A program made the translations under genes and the position numbers. Shown piece by piece: positions 1-12,700 of a DNA stretch of 64,000 nt. Every line of letters starts with the position of its first letter. The stretch's first letter is position 1. Where the stretch lies: positions 63,665 to 127,664 of the IMG/VR virus record IMGVR_UViG_3300028840_004475. The stretch is one strand, 5' to 3'. This DNA comes from a virus. The notes below the pieces were generated by a model. That model did no database searches and was not told the origin of the DNA. It saw only the letters and a program-made list of their open reading frames with translations.

Positions 1-1621
1 CTTGTCCGTCGATATATAATCTAGGACCTTGTGTAATATCTGGATCGTTACTCCCGCCATGAAACCAAGCGAATAAATTAATCCATTTACCTAACGGTAG
101 TAAATGCGAAATATCTCCAGACCTGGCAGTATGGAATTGATCCGGCGATGCATAGGGTCTCCCGCCACCCCAATACATCCTAGTTTCCCAAGCTCCTGTC
201 AGTTCGTTTTGCTCACGAGCCAGCCACCACGCGAACCCTTGATCTAAAGGTGTGCCTCCCCAATTACTAGTACGAGTTACCAAACCGTGTTCGCCGGCCG
301 TAACGCTGTTGATTCGAATCAGCATATTGATCGTGAACTGATTTATATCGAATGCGCTGAGATAGCTCATGGTTATGTAAGCACTTGTACCATTAAGTCT
401 ACGAGCACGTTTGAAGTCGAGTTTATCGTCTGACACAGCGATAATAGACGTATTCACCTCAGTTAAATCATGATTCGAACCATTAATCTGTTCTACGTTA
501 TAGACAGTGCCTAAGTTCGGGCTGTCCATGCGCCAGAGCCCCATAGTCTGTCTGATAATGCCAGGCTGGTACTGATGTATGAAACGCGCAAGTCTAGCCG
601 CAGTAGTGAACGACCACTCGTAGTCAGTGAGCCAGTTGCCACGATTATCGGCAACCGACAATCTGACGACTACAGATTTACTTGGTCCAATATCTTGCGT
701 CGTATCGAAGTTAAATCGAAAACCGTTTGTAATCGCAGACCGCAGTGAATTAGTACCAGTGTAGATACCCATAAAACTGTCGGTCGATCCGTCATATGCT
801 AGTTGTTCATAGCCATTAATTGAGACATATACAGTGCACGTAGAATAGTCGATGCCGACGCCAGTGGCGGCCGAAACGACGTCGAAATAAAATTCGGTAT
901 CTGGGTCCGCGCTAGGTTCTGGACTCGTTGCAGTTACTACTGGTTCTGGATCGTTAAACAACCGCATGACCTGATCCGGTGTCATGCTGTAGTCATAGTG
1001 CTGCACGAGATTCAGGCAGCCGTCTCCCAAGTATGCTGTCGTACCAGCAGGAACTTCAAGCATCCGTGGTGCACCACCCGGATTGTCTACGTCTGTGGAC
1101 GCTGGCAGTGTATTGTTCTCACCAACAAGGCAGCCATTGATATAGACGCTCAGGAGTGCATGATCTCGGACCATGACCATGTCTAGGAACCCCATACCCA
1201 CGCCCACCGAGCGGCTGCTACCGGCAACCACAGAATAAACAGTGCCGCCGATAACGACAAAACCGCCTGCGTAATCGCCAGTCGATGTAAAATACATTCC
1301 AAAAGCGTAGCCGAAGGGACTATATTCATATCTCCAGATATAGTAGTATGACGACCCACCAGAAGACGTGATCTTGTCACATCTCACCAATGCCCGCATG
1401 GTGAAGTTGAGACCCAGAGGGTCAAACTCCGAAGGGGCTGACGCGAGACTGGCACCTGATGTACCGTTGGCGGCCGACTTACCATCGGCGAAGATCCCAG
1501 GCTCGTTGTCCAGCGTTCCGTAAGAGGTGAGAGCTGGTTTGGATTGTGATGTGCCCAGGTCAGCAAAAGGACTGGAACCGTCAAAGGCCCACTCGTGAAC
1601 CGGTGGCGTTAGTTTGGCCAT
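1..1621 (-). CDS. LamG/concanavalin-like virion adhesin, C-terminus off the window
   Basis: The minus strand is open from an ATG at 1621 to the left edge, about 540 codons with no stop in the window. The start overlaps the stop of the upstream gene (TAATG), which supports translational coupling. The product has two beta-sandwich-like stretches typical of LamG/concanavalin A-like domains, for example residues near 20-200 and a second one after about 380 with the patterns 'LNGTSAYITMS' and 'GPRLYIDG'. Such domains bind glycans in tail fibres. It follows another protein of the same kind and lies downstream of the tape measure gene, where baseplate and fibre genes usually sit. The fold is inferred from sequence patterns only. 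Confidence 0.7.
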   Translation of the reverse strand, partial: MAKLTPPVHEWAFDGSSPFADLGTSQSKPALTSYGTLDNEPGIFADGKSAANGTSGASLASAPSEFDPLGLNFTMRALVRCDKITSSGGSSYYYIWRYEYSPFGYAFGMYFTSTGDYAGGFVVIGGTVYSVVAGSSRSVGVGMGFLDMVMVRDHALLSVYINGCLVGENNTLPASTDVDNPGGAPRMLEVPAGTTAYLGDGCLNLVQHYDYSMTPDQVMRLFNDPEPVVTATSPEPSADPDTEFYFDVVSAATGVGIDYSTCTVYVSINGYEQLAYDGSTDSFMGIYTGTNSLRSAITNGFRFNFDTTQDIGPSKSVVVRLSVADNRGNWLTDYEWSFTTAARLARFIHQYQPGIIRQTMGLWRMDSPNLGTVYNVEQINGSNHDLTEVNTSIIAVSDDKLDFKRARRLNGTSAYITMSYLSAFDINQFTINMLIRINSVTAGEHGLVTRTSNWGGTPLDQGFAWWLAREQNELTGAWETRMYWGGGRPYASPDQFHTARSGDISHLLPLGKWINLFAWFHGGSNDPDITQGPRLYIDGQ

Positions 1622-3753
1622 TACGCACGCACCTTCAGGTTCGCGGCCCTATAAAGGTTGAACACTTCGACGGGTTCTAACACTCTCGGGTACCAGGCCC
1701 ATGCCAACATGTCGGCATCGAGTGGATAAAGAGGTGTGTCGTAGGCAACGCCCTGCTGTACGGCTTTAGTATTATCGCCACCGGTATATGATCCGGTTTC
1801 TGATTCCGTGGTCACTACAGCCGGGTGGTCATCGAAAAAGAGCCGGATTTTTCCATCGGCCTGCGAAAACGTGACCGTGATCATGTACAGCCTATCGGCC
1901 ACAACCAGCTCGTTTGTAAGCGGTTTGCCGACGACAAGTAGGTAGTTGGAGCTGTCGGTACTGATTTTCATGGCCACGTCGCTTGAGCTTTGCAGCTGTA
2001 ACGAGGCTGTCGGGCCCGTTGTCAGATCCCCTTTCGAAATCAACGTTTGCAGAGTGCTGACGTCGTTGAACTGCACCCAGCTCACCCATGAAAAGTCCTG
2101 ATCGACACTGAAGTCGGCGTGATGGGAGATGGTGATGTAGTTTGACGTGCTGCCGTCGTGTGCTCGTCCCTTGTCCGAGATCGCAACGTTGACCAGGTCC
2201 ACGGTACCTGTCACCGCACCGTCATGATTGCCGACGCTGTCCTTGACCACCGACGCCGTTTCTCCGGTCTCGTTGTAGTTGTAGACGGCAACCGGATTGC
2301 CGAGCGTGGCCGTGGTCAACAATCCGGCAGCCGGGTTTTTGAAAGCCGTCCACAGCGACCACTGCTCCCAGCACGGTATGGGTTCGTCGGCGAGAAGAAA
2401 ATCGGCAACCGCACCGTCGAAGAATTCGGCCGATGATCTCGCCGCACGACCAAGAGTTACAGGCGTATCTGTTTGGTCGTAGTCCACCACCAGGGGAGTA
2501 GAATTCACGTCCCGCGCATCTGCCAAATGACCGTTTACGAATAGGCTGACTTTGTAGTCATTGCACGTAGCCATGATCAAAAATGGACCATGCTCCAACT
2601 CACCGGCAGCCGTGCCACCGCCGAGTAGATCGCATTCGCAGACAAGTTCCTGGTCCGTGTCCTCGACCACGACCCAATAGAGCGTGTTGTTCTCGATGTA
2701 GAGCTTGTAACCTTCGTTGGGGGAGTCGTCGTAGCGACTGACCAAGACCTGGTCGGTTGCACCAATGTCGTCGTCGTCAACAATCCACCATCCAATGACT
2801 GTAGGTCGCTGGATGTTTGCGCCCGTCGTCCCGTAGGAGACGTAGCTGCTGGAACCGTTGAACTCGCGCATGTAGGAGCCCGGAATATTTGATGGGGCCG
2901 CACGCGTGGTCATGGAGGTTGCCGACGGCGAACGCGAGGTTCTGTCGGGAGCGACATTTGTAATCGCGGTCCCATCCCCATCCATCCGCGATAGTATCAG
3001 CGCACCTCGGCCCGGAACCGCCTGCCTGTGTTGGTACTCATCCAGCTCCTTTGCGCGATCGGCCAGCTCCTGGACCTCGGCGGCGTCAAGAGGCTCGTCC
3101 CAGACCTCAAGCATCTCCAGCGCGCCGTAGGTCATGGCGTCGGTTGACGACCCGTCGCTGAAAATGTAGAAACTACCGCCCGAACCTAGCAGAGTGGCTG
3201 GTCCAGTAGACGTGTTGCCGGCAGAAACCCCGTCAATAAACCAGGTATAGTACGTAGTGGACCTACGCAGAACAAAGTAGTGCCACTCAAATCGATCAGT
3301 ATCAATCCAATCTGAGTCAATGACTGTAGTGGTGGTCGATCCGTTCCAGTATGCAAATCTAAGTTTGTATCGATTTGTCTCGCTGATTTTTTGTATTTTG
3401 TAGTGCCGCGCGGAAGACGTACTGGGATGCCACATCGCCATCACGTCTTCCGTAGCCGGTGCGCCATCTGTCATCGTTACGCGTAGATAAAAGCCGTAGG
3501 AAAAACTTTCGGTCGTAAAGCCCTGTAGAGAGCCACTACAACTCAACCAGACGCTCGCTCCATTTTTCGGACGCATGCCCTGGACCAGGGCACCAGGGCA
3601 GGCTCTGAGCATGGTTCCGGAACCAGTAGCCGGAGTCCCTTCATCCTGAGCGTCGGTAATGGTTTCGCGTGCGTAGTCGAACGTGCTGTCGCCGCCGCTA
3701 CGCCAAGTGCCATCATCAAGAGGCCAACGAAGTATTGGGGTTGGGATCGTCAT
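1621..3753 (-). CDS. LamG-repeat tail fibre or adhesin protein
   Basis: This 710-residue protein appears to hold three concanavalin A/LamG-like jelly-roll units, around residues 1-230, 245-460 and 475-705. Each has the usual pattern of a 'FNGSSSYV' or 'DGSTSNYI' strand, a 'VNGHLAD' or 'IDGVSAG' strand and a closing 'FDGAVADFLLAD'-type strand. It is expected to be a surface protein of the tail tip that contacts host glycans. Its start overlaps the tape measure stop by four bases. The next gene downstream has the same architecture, so the two probably arose by duplication. Exact function and receptor cannot be read from the sequence. Confidence 0.75.
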   Translation of the reverse strand: MTIPTPILRWPLDDGTWRSGGDSTFDYARETITDAQDEGTPATGSGTMLRACPGALVQGMRPKNGASVWLSCSGSLQGFTTESFSYGFYLRVTMTDGAPATEDVMAMWHPSTSSARHYKIQKISETNRYKLRFAYWNGSTTTTVIDSDWIDTDRFEWHYFVLRRSTTYYTWFIDGVSAGNTSTGPATLLGSGGSFYIFSDGSSTDAMTYGALEMLEVWDEPLDAAEVQELADRAKELDEYQHRQAVPGRGALILSRMDGDGTAITNVAPDRTSRSPSATSMTTRAAPSNIPGSYMREFNGSSSYVSYGTTGANIQRPTVIGWWIVDDDDIGATDQVLVSRYDDSPNEGYKLYIENNTLYWVVVEDTDQELVCECDLLGGGTAAGELEHGPFLIMATCNDYKVSLFVNGHLADARDVNSTPLVVDYDQTDTPVTLGRAARSSAEFFDGAVADFLLADEPIPCWEQWSLWTAFKNPAAGLLTTATLGNPVAVYNYNETGETASVVKDSVGNHDGAVTGTVDLVNVAISDKGRAHDGSTSNYITISHHADFSVDQDFSWVSWVQFNDVSTLQTLISKGDLTTGPTASLQLQSSSDVAMKISTDSSNYLLVVGKPLTNELVVADRLYMITVTFSQADGKIRLFFDDHPAVVTTESETGSYTGGDNTKAVQQGVAYDTPLYPLDADMLAWAWYPRVLEPVEVFNLYRAANLKVRA

Positions 3754-6700
3754 TTGCGTCTTATACCTGGGATATCCCCGTTCTTACCTTTTTTGGTTAT
3801 CTCGTTGTAGAAGTCACCGTCTTTGTCTCTCAGCTTCGTGACGATGTTCTCTTCCACTACCTCGGCAACGTCTTCACCATTGAAGCTACAGTTTTCGAAC
3901 TTCACTTCAATGTCAAAGTTCTCTTCGTTGGTTATGTTCTGATTGCCGACTTGCGTCACACCAGAAGAACCATAGTTGCCACCAGCCTCACCTTGCGGTG
4001 CGCCGAACAGATTGGCTCCTGAGTTCAGAGCGGCTATACCTGCCGGTCCGCCAGCTGCTGCAACGCCTTGCGCAGTCAGAACACCCTCGCCGTGCTGCAG
4101 TACGGCGATGCCTTCGTTGGCTCGCAGGTTCTGTATGCGACTCAGGTCATCGCTCTTCCCAAAGATGCCGCCATCGTGGAGGACGCCGCCGAATCCCAGA
4201 AGGCCGCTACCCTGACCACCGATGTTGGCAACGGTCGGAACATTGCCACCAGCTGCGTCTCCAGCTGCTTGGTTGACATTCTGAGCAGTCTCGACCGCGG
4301 CCTCACCGAAGCTGGACGTGGCTTCTGATACTTGTTCCAAGCCTGGGATGCTGTTCAGGAAGTCAGAGATGAGCTGGAACACGGCGGACAGAGCCGTGAC
4401 GAGTCCGGTCTGGAGAGTTGCGGCCAGCTCGTTCACGAAGCCAGTGACGGTTTCGATGACGGACCACAGGGCCTCGAGGGCTGGAATGAGGCTACCGCCC
4501 CACAGAGCGTGTTCGATCGCCTTGAGTACGATTTCCAAGTACCTCAATGGCAGAAGGAACTTTTCAACCGCATGCGTTGCAGTACTGAGAGCATCCTCGA
4601 TTATGCGGGCGCCCTCATGTATTTCTTGGCTGGCAAGATCCAACCATCTTGTCCACACCAACATGGCATCATTGATCACACCAAGGAACAGAGCCGCTTG
4701 TCCGATGATGTAGTTCACCGCTTCAAATATAACCACAAGTAAGAGTAGAGGTGCGAGCAACAATAGAATCACGCCGATCAGAGGAAGCAACCCGATAGTG
4801 ATCAGAATCTCTATGACCGGTGTAAGAGCCTCTAGTACTGGCAACATCAGGAGCAAAACGTCTGCAACGATTTGCAGGACTGGGACAAGAGCTTTCGCGA
4901 TAACGTCTATCACGCCTCCGAACACTCTGAAGAACGTAGACGCGAGCTTGGAAAACGACTTCACCACTAAGTTGATGATGGTAACCAGAATAGTGATGAT
5001 TCTGACGAACGGCTTCAACACTGCTTCGATGAGGACTGTGAAGAACGGTATTAGCTGCACCAGTATATTTATTATTGAGGTGAATACCGATATCAACGAA
5101 ACAGCAACCGTAGCAACGCCGCCGATAACGGTTATGGCAGCGCTGAGGATTTCAAAGACTACCCCTACAACTTCACTCAAGCTTCCGAAGATGGCGCTAG
5201 CCAGCACACTGACGAGTGGTGTCAGTTGTTTTATGGCGTTGACGAAAACACCCAGCACATCTTGTGCTGAACCACTGAACATGGACAAGACATCAACTAG
5301 CTCCGATATGAGGTCGAAGATGCCACCTTGCACGAGCGCGATGAACTCGGCAAACGGACCAGAGAACGCGTTCAGGAGACCACCGACCGCAGTAGCAACT
5401 TGACCCAACACTGCAACCATCGGCGTGAAAAGCGTCAGCAACTGGACGAAGGTATCGAACAGTGGCAACACGCTGTTCAACATCGGTATGAAAGCTACTG
5501 TCACGACCTCATCGAAGACGGTTATGAGAGAGCCTGATATTGACGCCATGCTGGTCATTAGGCCAACGACTACCGGCAGCACGCTGGAAATCGATTCCAG
5601 GGCACCGAACAGGACGCCGAACAAGTTCTCGATCCCTGGCACTTCAAGGTCGCCTCCGGCGAAGCCGCCGATGAAGTTCTTGAAGCTGTCCATGATGGCC
5701 GTACCGATTTCCTGCAGTACGGCTGGATCTGCCAGGGTTGAGGCCACGATGCTGATGATCTCGAAGCCGGCAGTAGCCAGCTCCGGGGCTGCCGCCAGGA
5801 TGGCCCCTACGAGGGCCGTGACGACGCCTGGAGCGGCTTCGGCGAATGCTGTGGCGAGCGGGATACCCACGTTGTTGAAGACGCTCAGAAGGGCGTCCAG
5901 GAGGCTGCTCACGATCGGCCCGATCTGGTCGATGAGGCCTGTCTGGAGGAGCGCCTGGAGGGTAGCCCCTATGGACTCGCCGATATCGTCAAAAAGTGCC
6001 GGTAACGTAGCTGCTGCTGCGACGATGAACTTGGCGAATTGCTCGACGAAGACCGGCCCCAGCGTGATGAGGGCATCTCCGATCGCTGGTACCGCCTCCT
6101 CGAATGCTCTGATGAAATCATCAACAATTCCAGGTAGTTCCTGTACCAGGAGAGCGGTCACGGTCTCGAGGTTGGAGGCGAAATTGTCGATGAAGCGCTG
6201 GATGGCAACCGGCAGCTCTTCCTGGATCGCAGTAGCCAGGGCCTCGATCTCATCCTGGCCCATCAGACCCAGCTGCACGATGACCGGGATGATGCTCAGT
6301 GCGGCCTGAATGATGGTGTTGACCACGGTGTTGAAGGCCTCGAAGATGGCCCCGGCGATTGGCACCAGGCTCTTCAGAGCCTCACCAACGACACCACCGA
6401 TGATGGCACCAGCGGCCACACCCACGACTGCACCGGCCGGTCCGCCGGCCACTCCACCTGCAGCTCCAGCGCCGAATGCACCAGCGGCTGCGCCGCCAAC
6501 GGCACCCCCACCGCCGACGAGGCCTCCGATGAGCTGGCCTGCAGCCCCACCGAGCTGTCCGAACAAGTCGAAGAAATTCAGAGCGAGCCCCTGCATGGAC
6601 TGCCCGACTTCACTCGTGAACTCGAAGAACTTATTCGTCAAGTCGCCCAGGACGTCAGTGAAACGCCCGAAGAAATCTTGGATGAAATCGCCGAGAACCT

Positions 6701-9700
6701 TGTCCATTTCTTCGGCGACGTTCTCTGTGCCTTCTGCAAGGCTGGCGTTCGTGTCAGCGTTGAGATCTTCCAGACGGTTGAAGTAGTCGAAGTAGGAGAT
6801 CTCATTTCTCTTGAGCTGCTCTACCAGGTCTCCTCTGCTCTTCAGATACGAATCGACTATCTTGTCTACGGCCTCATCGTTCTTCGAGACTATCTCACCA
6901 AGAGAAGTCAAGAAGTCGCCAACGAAGAAATCGAAGGCTGCTGGGATCGCAGATATGAAGGTCTCAGAGATGATGTCGCTGATCTTTTGGATCGCCCTAA
7001 CTAACCTGGCGCCGAACGCATTCAGGAGGTCCGAGGCAAACTTGTTCGTAGTAGAATTTGCCTGGCTCACGTGACGCTTGAAAGCGTTCATAGCCGCGCT
7101 CACATCACTGAGTGCGCTCTGTCCAGTGAGGCCAAACTTCTTCTGCAGTTCGATGGCCTTCTTCTGGTTTCTCTCTGCAGTCTCTTGCGCCTTCGCTCGC
7201 TCTTCTGAAGCTTTCGCTACTATGCTCTGTCCCTTGGACGTCTCTGCATTGAGCTGCTTCACGGAATCTGAAGTGGCTTCCGTGTTCTTGTCGGCCTCTA
7301 CCATAACGCTGGCAAAGTCTGCGCCGGTATCTGCTACGTCTACGAATGTATCAACCGTTTCAGGCTTGATTTCGATTTCAGCACTAGCTGGCCGCACATC
7401 GAGTATCTTGGTACCGATCTCGATGAGCTTCTCAAGGTTCCTGATTACACCGCTACGCAGTTCGAAGATGAGATCGTTTCTGAAGATGTCGATGGCTCTA
7501 ATCAAGTCGACTGCAGAACCAGAAGCGGCACCTCCGAATTGGTACCTGGCAACACCGCCAGAGCGATAGCCAACAGGTCCGCCGTGCTTGAAGCCACGTA
7601 CATTGGCTCTCACGTCGTCTGTCGCGTTGATGAAGTCGAAGAAGCCAAGTTCTCCGCGGTCGCGCTTCCTGTTCAACGAAGCCAGTTCTTGGATGAACTC
7701 TGGCTGCAAGAACTGATTGAAGAAGCCAGTGCCCAGCGCACCAACAACACCTCGAGGGATGACGAACTCACCGGGCTCGAGAAGCGCTGGGATGATGTCG
7801 CCAAGGCCTGACCCTGGGACTGTACCGCCAGCCTGGAAACCAGCAGCAGCGCCGGTTCCTCCAAGACCAACAAGTGCAGTTGATTCGATCTTGCTTATTT
7901 TGTCTATGAAAGCTGCAACAGAATCTTCATCTGCTTCTATCTCGACCTTTGTAGGAGACAGATTAGCCAGATCAGAACGAAGTTTTTCGTAGCCTTCCTC
8001 GTATGAGAACGTGATTCGGATGGTATCTTGCTGCAGAATTTCTTTAGATTCTTCAGCAATCTCTATTTTAGAAAGTTCTTTGAATGTCGCAGCAACATCC
8101 TCAAGTCTTTCAATTGACAGGCCGAGTAACTCTTCCCTTCTACCTGGTCCGATGTCTTCTTTCGGAATGGCTGCTACAATTTCTTCTTTTCTCTCTTTTT
8201 CAAATCCCTTTGCAATTCCTTCCAACAAATCAGTACTGAATTTCTCATATTGCTCACTAGTGGGACCACCTGCGGCAACGATTCTATCAACAAGAGCTTC
8301 TCTTTTCGATTCGTCTGCTTTTGTATGCGCAACTAGTTCTTCCATCGCTGTATTAAACTTAATAAGCTCATCGATTGACAGCTTAGAAAGTTCTTGTCGC
8401 TTTTCATCTGCTAAATCAACTTTGGATGCTATGGAAGCTAGTAGAGTATCTCTCTTTTTGTCCTCTTCAAATTGTTCTTTGGTGCGCGGATCTTGAGTCT
8501 CAATATAAGAACTTTCCTTCGCGAAGAATTCCAGCTGTTCAAATGCTTTAGCGACCTCGCTATTTTTTGTTATCAAGTCATCAAGACGTGCTTTGTCTTC
8601 TTGACTAAGTTTGAAATCTGGAGGTATTTCATTGCCACTCCAGACACGTAGTAATTCAGCCATTGCTTGCTCAATAAGACCAAGCTTTTCTACGTTAAGA
8701 TAGGTACCATTTTTCAAATCATCAAGAAGCGACGGTACCAACGACTCTCTCAATATGGCTTCACTAGTACCTGAAATTGCCAATCCACCAGTCTGGTAGC
8801 CAACAGGACCACCGTGCTTGTACCCAAGAATACCCTTGATGGCTTGTGCACGATGAATGGCGTCAGGGTTCCTGAAGTTCTCAAAGAACGAGACGCCGAA
8901 TGCTTCAACGGCAGAGCGCGGTATGACGAACTCGCCTGGCTCGAGAAGCGCTGGAATGATGTCGCCCTCGCCAACGCCAGGAACCATACCACCTGTCTGG
9001 TACTTCTTGATGACGGCAGGAACGATGCCGAGACCCTCAACCACTACTCTGATCTCAGTACCGTCAAGACCGTCCAGCTTGTTGGCGATGTCACGCAGCT
9101 CAGATGCTACGTCGCGCATTGGGTCTATGACCTCAAGCAGCGATTCGGACATACGCTCAATCTGGTCGTTGGTAGCAAGCGTGACCTTTTCAAGGTCAGC
9201 CATCTTCTCAACGGGTATGGCGGCTGCAGCTGTTTTCAAAGCAGTAGCGTAGTCGGTTTCTAGACCAACTATCCGCGACAACTTGTTCACGCTGTCTGTC
9301 AACTGATTGGCAAATTCGTCAGTGAACTGACCCTCAGCTAGAGCCCTACTGAACTCGTTGGTCTGTCGATTCAGTGAATTGATGATCTCCTGTACTTTGC
9401 TGAGCCGTTCGACACTTCTTGTGATCTCGTCTTTCGATGCACCGAAGTTCTCTTTGATGCCTTCTGCGATGACCTTGAGAGCTGCCAGTCGCCCGGACAC
9501 AACGCCCGGGTCAAGCGTCTGCTCGATCGGGTCAAGCTGCTCGACATTGTCTGCCATCTGCTTGTACAGCGTGTTGGCAAGTCCAAGATTTCCGGTGTCG
9601 ATTGCTGTAGAGATCAACTCCAGAGCATTGTCGAATCTAGCCGTCTTGATGTCGTTCTGAAGTTCGATCAAAGCCTTCTGCTGGTCGTTGTACTCCTTCA

Positions 9701-12700
9701 GCAAGCGAAGCGCATCGCCGAACGCACCACCTATGTTGTCGACATCTACTTCGCCTCTGCGGAGTTGAGCGAACAACTCTTTGGCGACACCTTGCGGACC
9801 AATGCGAGAGATCTCTGTCCAGGTCAGCTTCAGCTCATCGGAGAAGTAGAGCAGCGAACTGAACGGTCCAGTGTCGAACTGTTGTGTGACGAAACCAGAC
9901 AGTATGTCGTTCACCTCGCTAGCGTTTGTAGCGATGGCCTGGTACTGACGCTCGTAGATATCGAGTAGCTGCTGGTTGAGCTTGACTTCTTTTGTCAAGT
10001 TGTCTTTGAGATTCTTCTTCTCAACTTCGAAGATTGCAACTGCTAAACCATACTGGTCCTTTGCAGCAGCGGTCAGACGCAATTGCTGTTCGGTTGACAG
10101 CGCTTCTGAGTCCCTGCGCTGCGAATCTATCTCACGCTGAAGCGCCAGGAATCTCGTCAGGCCGGCGATGAACTTGAGTTGGACTCCAAGACGTCTGTTC
10201 TCTATTCCTTGTGTCGTCTTCTCAATGCCAAGGATCTTCAGCGCCTTGTCAGTGATGCCGGAGAAAGCAGCGGCTTCTGTAGCTATGGTGCGCAGGATAC
10301 CGAACCTGACATTCGACTCCTGGATGCTGAGTTCAAGCAGTTCTCTACGGTCATCGAGAAGTTCTGCTTCTGCGGCTGCTGCTTTGGCACGAACAGTGAA
10401 ACTTTGTGAATCAAGCCTGACGCCTTTTTCTTTGTCTTTTGCAATTCTCTGTTCGCGACTGCCGATTTCTTCGATGAGCCTTCTCTGCTTTTGCAGGTTT
10501 GCCGTGAGTTTGCTGTTGCCAGACTGAAGCAATTCAGTCTTGTCTATTGCGTCTCTGATGGCATTCGAACGACTGCGTGATGCCGCGATCAACTTCTCAG
10601 TAGCTTTGAGTATCGCTTCGTTGTTCTGAGCTTCCCTCAGAGAGAGGATTTCGATGTCTTCCAGGACAACGTGTAGTTCTGCAGCTCTACGCTTTCTTTC
10701 TTCAAAAGCGTTCACTGTGTCAACGGCGACACCAAGCTGAGCCCTTGCAGTGTTGAGACTCTTGTCACCAAGCTGACTCGAACGACGATTTATTCCCAGC
10801 GTCTGAATGGTTGCCTTGATGAGTTCTTGCTCTGCATTCAGATGGTCAATGCGTTGTTTGGCACCAGCCTTCAGTACGTTGTTTACCTGTTCCTGCTGGG
10901 TAACTGCTACCGCACGAGCCTTTTCGCTTGTGTCGCTAGAAGCGCTGATGTTCTTGAGGCTTTCCTTTTGGATATCAAGTTCATCTTTGATCAAATTCTT
11001 GCGTTGACTGGTGAGACTGATCTCTCTCTTGACGTTGCCCAAGCGACTGAGGCTAGCAACAGACGCAATTCTCTCGGACTTGTTCAGGGCACCAAGGAAT
11101 TTCGTGATGTCAAACAAAGCCTGCACACTTGCCAACTGTGTGAACAGCAATGTGTGGTTGAGTTCGTTGATATTACCGAACAGTTGCTCTACGCGTCCAA
11201 GCGCTGCCGCGTTTTCTCTCGTGATCTCATTGAGCCTTACCTGGTCAGTGATACCATTCGCACGTAGCTTCAGCTGTTGTCTGAGACGCTCAATGATCGT
11301 ACTTTGCAGCGTCGCGAGACCTGCAACGGCCTGGGCTCTTTGTTCTTCAGTGGCAGCAGTCTTTTCGACCAAACCAAGATCGTATTGCCTAATGAACGAC
11401 ACCCTGCGCGACAGTTCTATGGCTTCCTTCTGGTTGATGAATGATGAGCGCAAAATGTTGCGGTTCTTGTTGACGGCGGTCTGGATGTTGCTGACCAATG
11501 TGTTGGCGAAGATTGTGCCGGCTCTCTCGACTTCTTGCGGATTAACGATGAGGCTTGGCAAATCTTCTGCGAAAGTAGCTGTAGCTCCTGTGACTTTGTC
11601 GAGTGTGTCTTCAAAGTCGCCTTCGAGTCTGGCTATAGAATCACGAAGTGCTTGTAACTCAGTGTCATCGATGATGACGTCGAATTTGAATAGACTGAAA
11701 ATCTGCAGACTCTTAGCGGCGTCTGCCAACGATTGCATCGTGACTGTAATACCTGAAATCTCTTGCCCGAACCGTAGAGCCTTTACCTTCTCCATGGCAT
11801 TTACGGTTGTACTGAATGCATCTGCAGTTGTAAGAGCCTCTTCTTTGACAAGACCCAATGATGTGAATAACGATCTGGCTTGATTTGAAGCTTCAGAGAA
11901 TTTGATTGCAAGTCGTGGCGACTCTTTTATGAGCAGCTTCCACTGTTTAAATACTTCAGAAGATTCTTCTTTTGCATCTTTTAGAGCTGCTCTGGCTTCA
12001 TAACTTGCGGATCTAAGCGCCCTCAATTGCTGTACGTCTGTAGTAGCGCTGATCGATTTGTTGAATCTAGCAACCTCAGGACCAAATTTACGTATGTCCT
12101 TGTTTGCTTGCTGAATTGTAGACAAGACATCGTCAAGAGATTTCTTGAACTCGCTTTCTCTCTCTTGTTCGTCTTGTTTCTGAAGTTGTTCTAAGATACG
12201 AAGCTGCACACCAACTTTGTCATTAAAGACAGCCAGATCACCACCGGCTGCTATTGCTGCCTCAGCTAGATCTCCATACTTGCCAGCAACGTTTCCGATT
12301 GCGATAGCAGCTTCGTCAGTACTCAACGCACCGTTGTCAACTTGTTGTTGAAGAAGTTCAAGTTCTCTGCGTGTGTTTTTGATTGAGTCGATCTGTTTCT
12401 GCCGCTCGTTTATCTCAGTAGTCATCTCCTTGATGGCTTCGCGACTCGCTTCAACACTTTCAGCAACTGTTTTGCTGAAGATTAAGTACGCTGCAGTAGC
12501 TGCAGCAATAGCAGCAATAATAAGCCCTATGACCAGAAGATAAGGGTTCGTCAACCACAGAGCGTGCATCTGCAACTGCACTGCTACCAAAGCCAAACGC
12601 AAGCCGCCGAGTGCACCAGTCAACGTCAACGTGGTGCCGGTCATAGCAGTAATGCCGAGCGCTGCACCAGCAGTAGTGCCGGCGAGTAGACCGGTCACCA

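Noticed and set aside
2158-2436. Plus-strand ORFs across the tape measure, fibre and capsid genes
   Set aside because: They are antisense shadows of long minus-strand genes, lack ribosome sites and show no protein-like patterns; the same holds for the long plus-strand frames at 16002-18086, 25908-27833 and 31412-32650.
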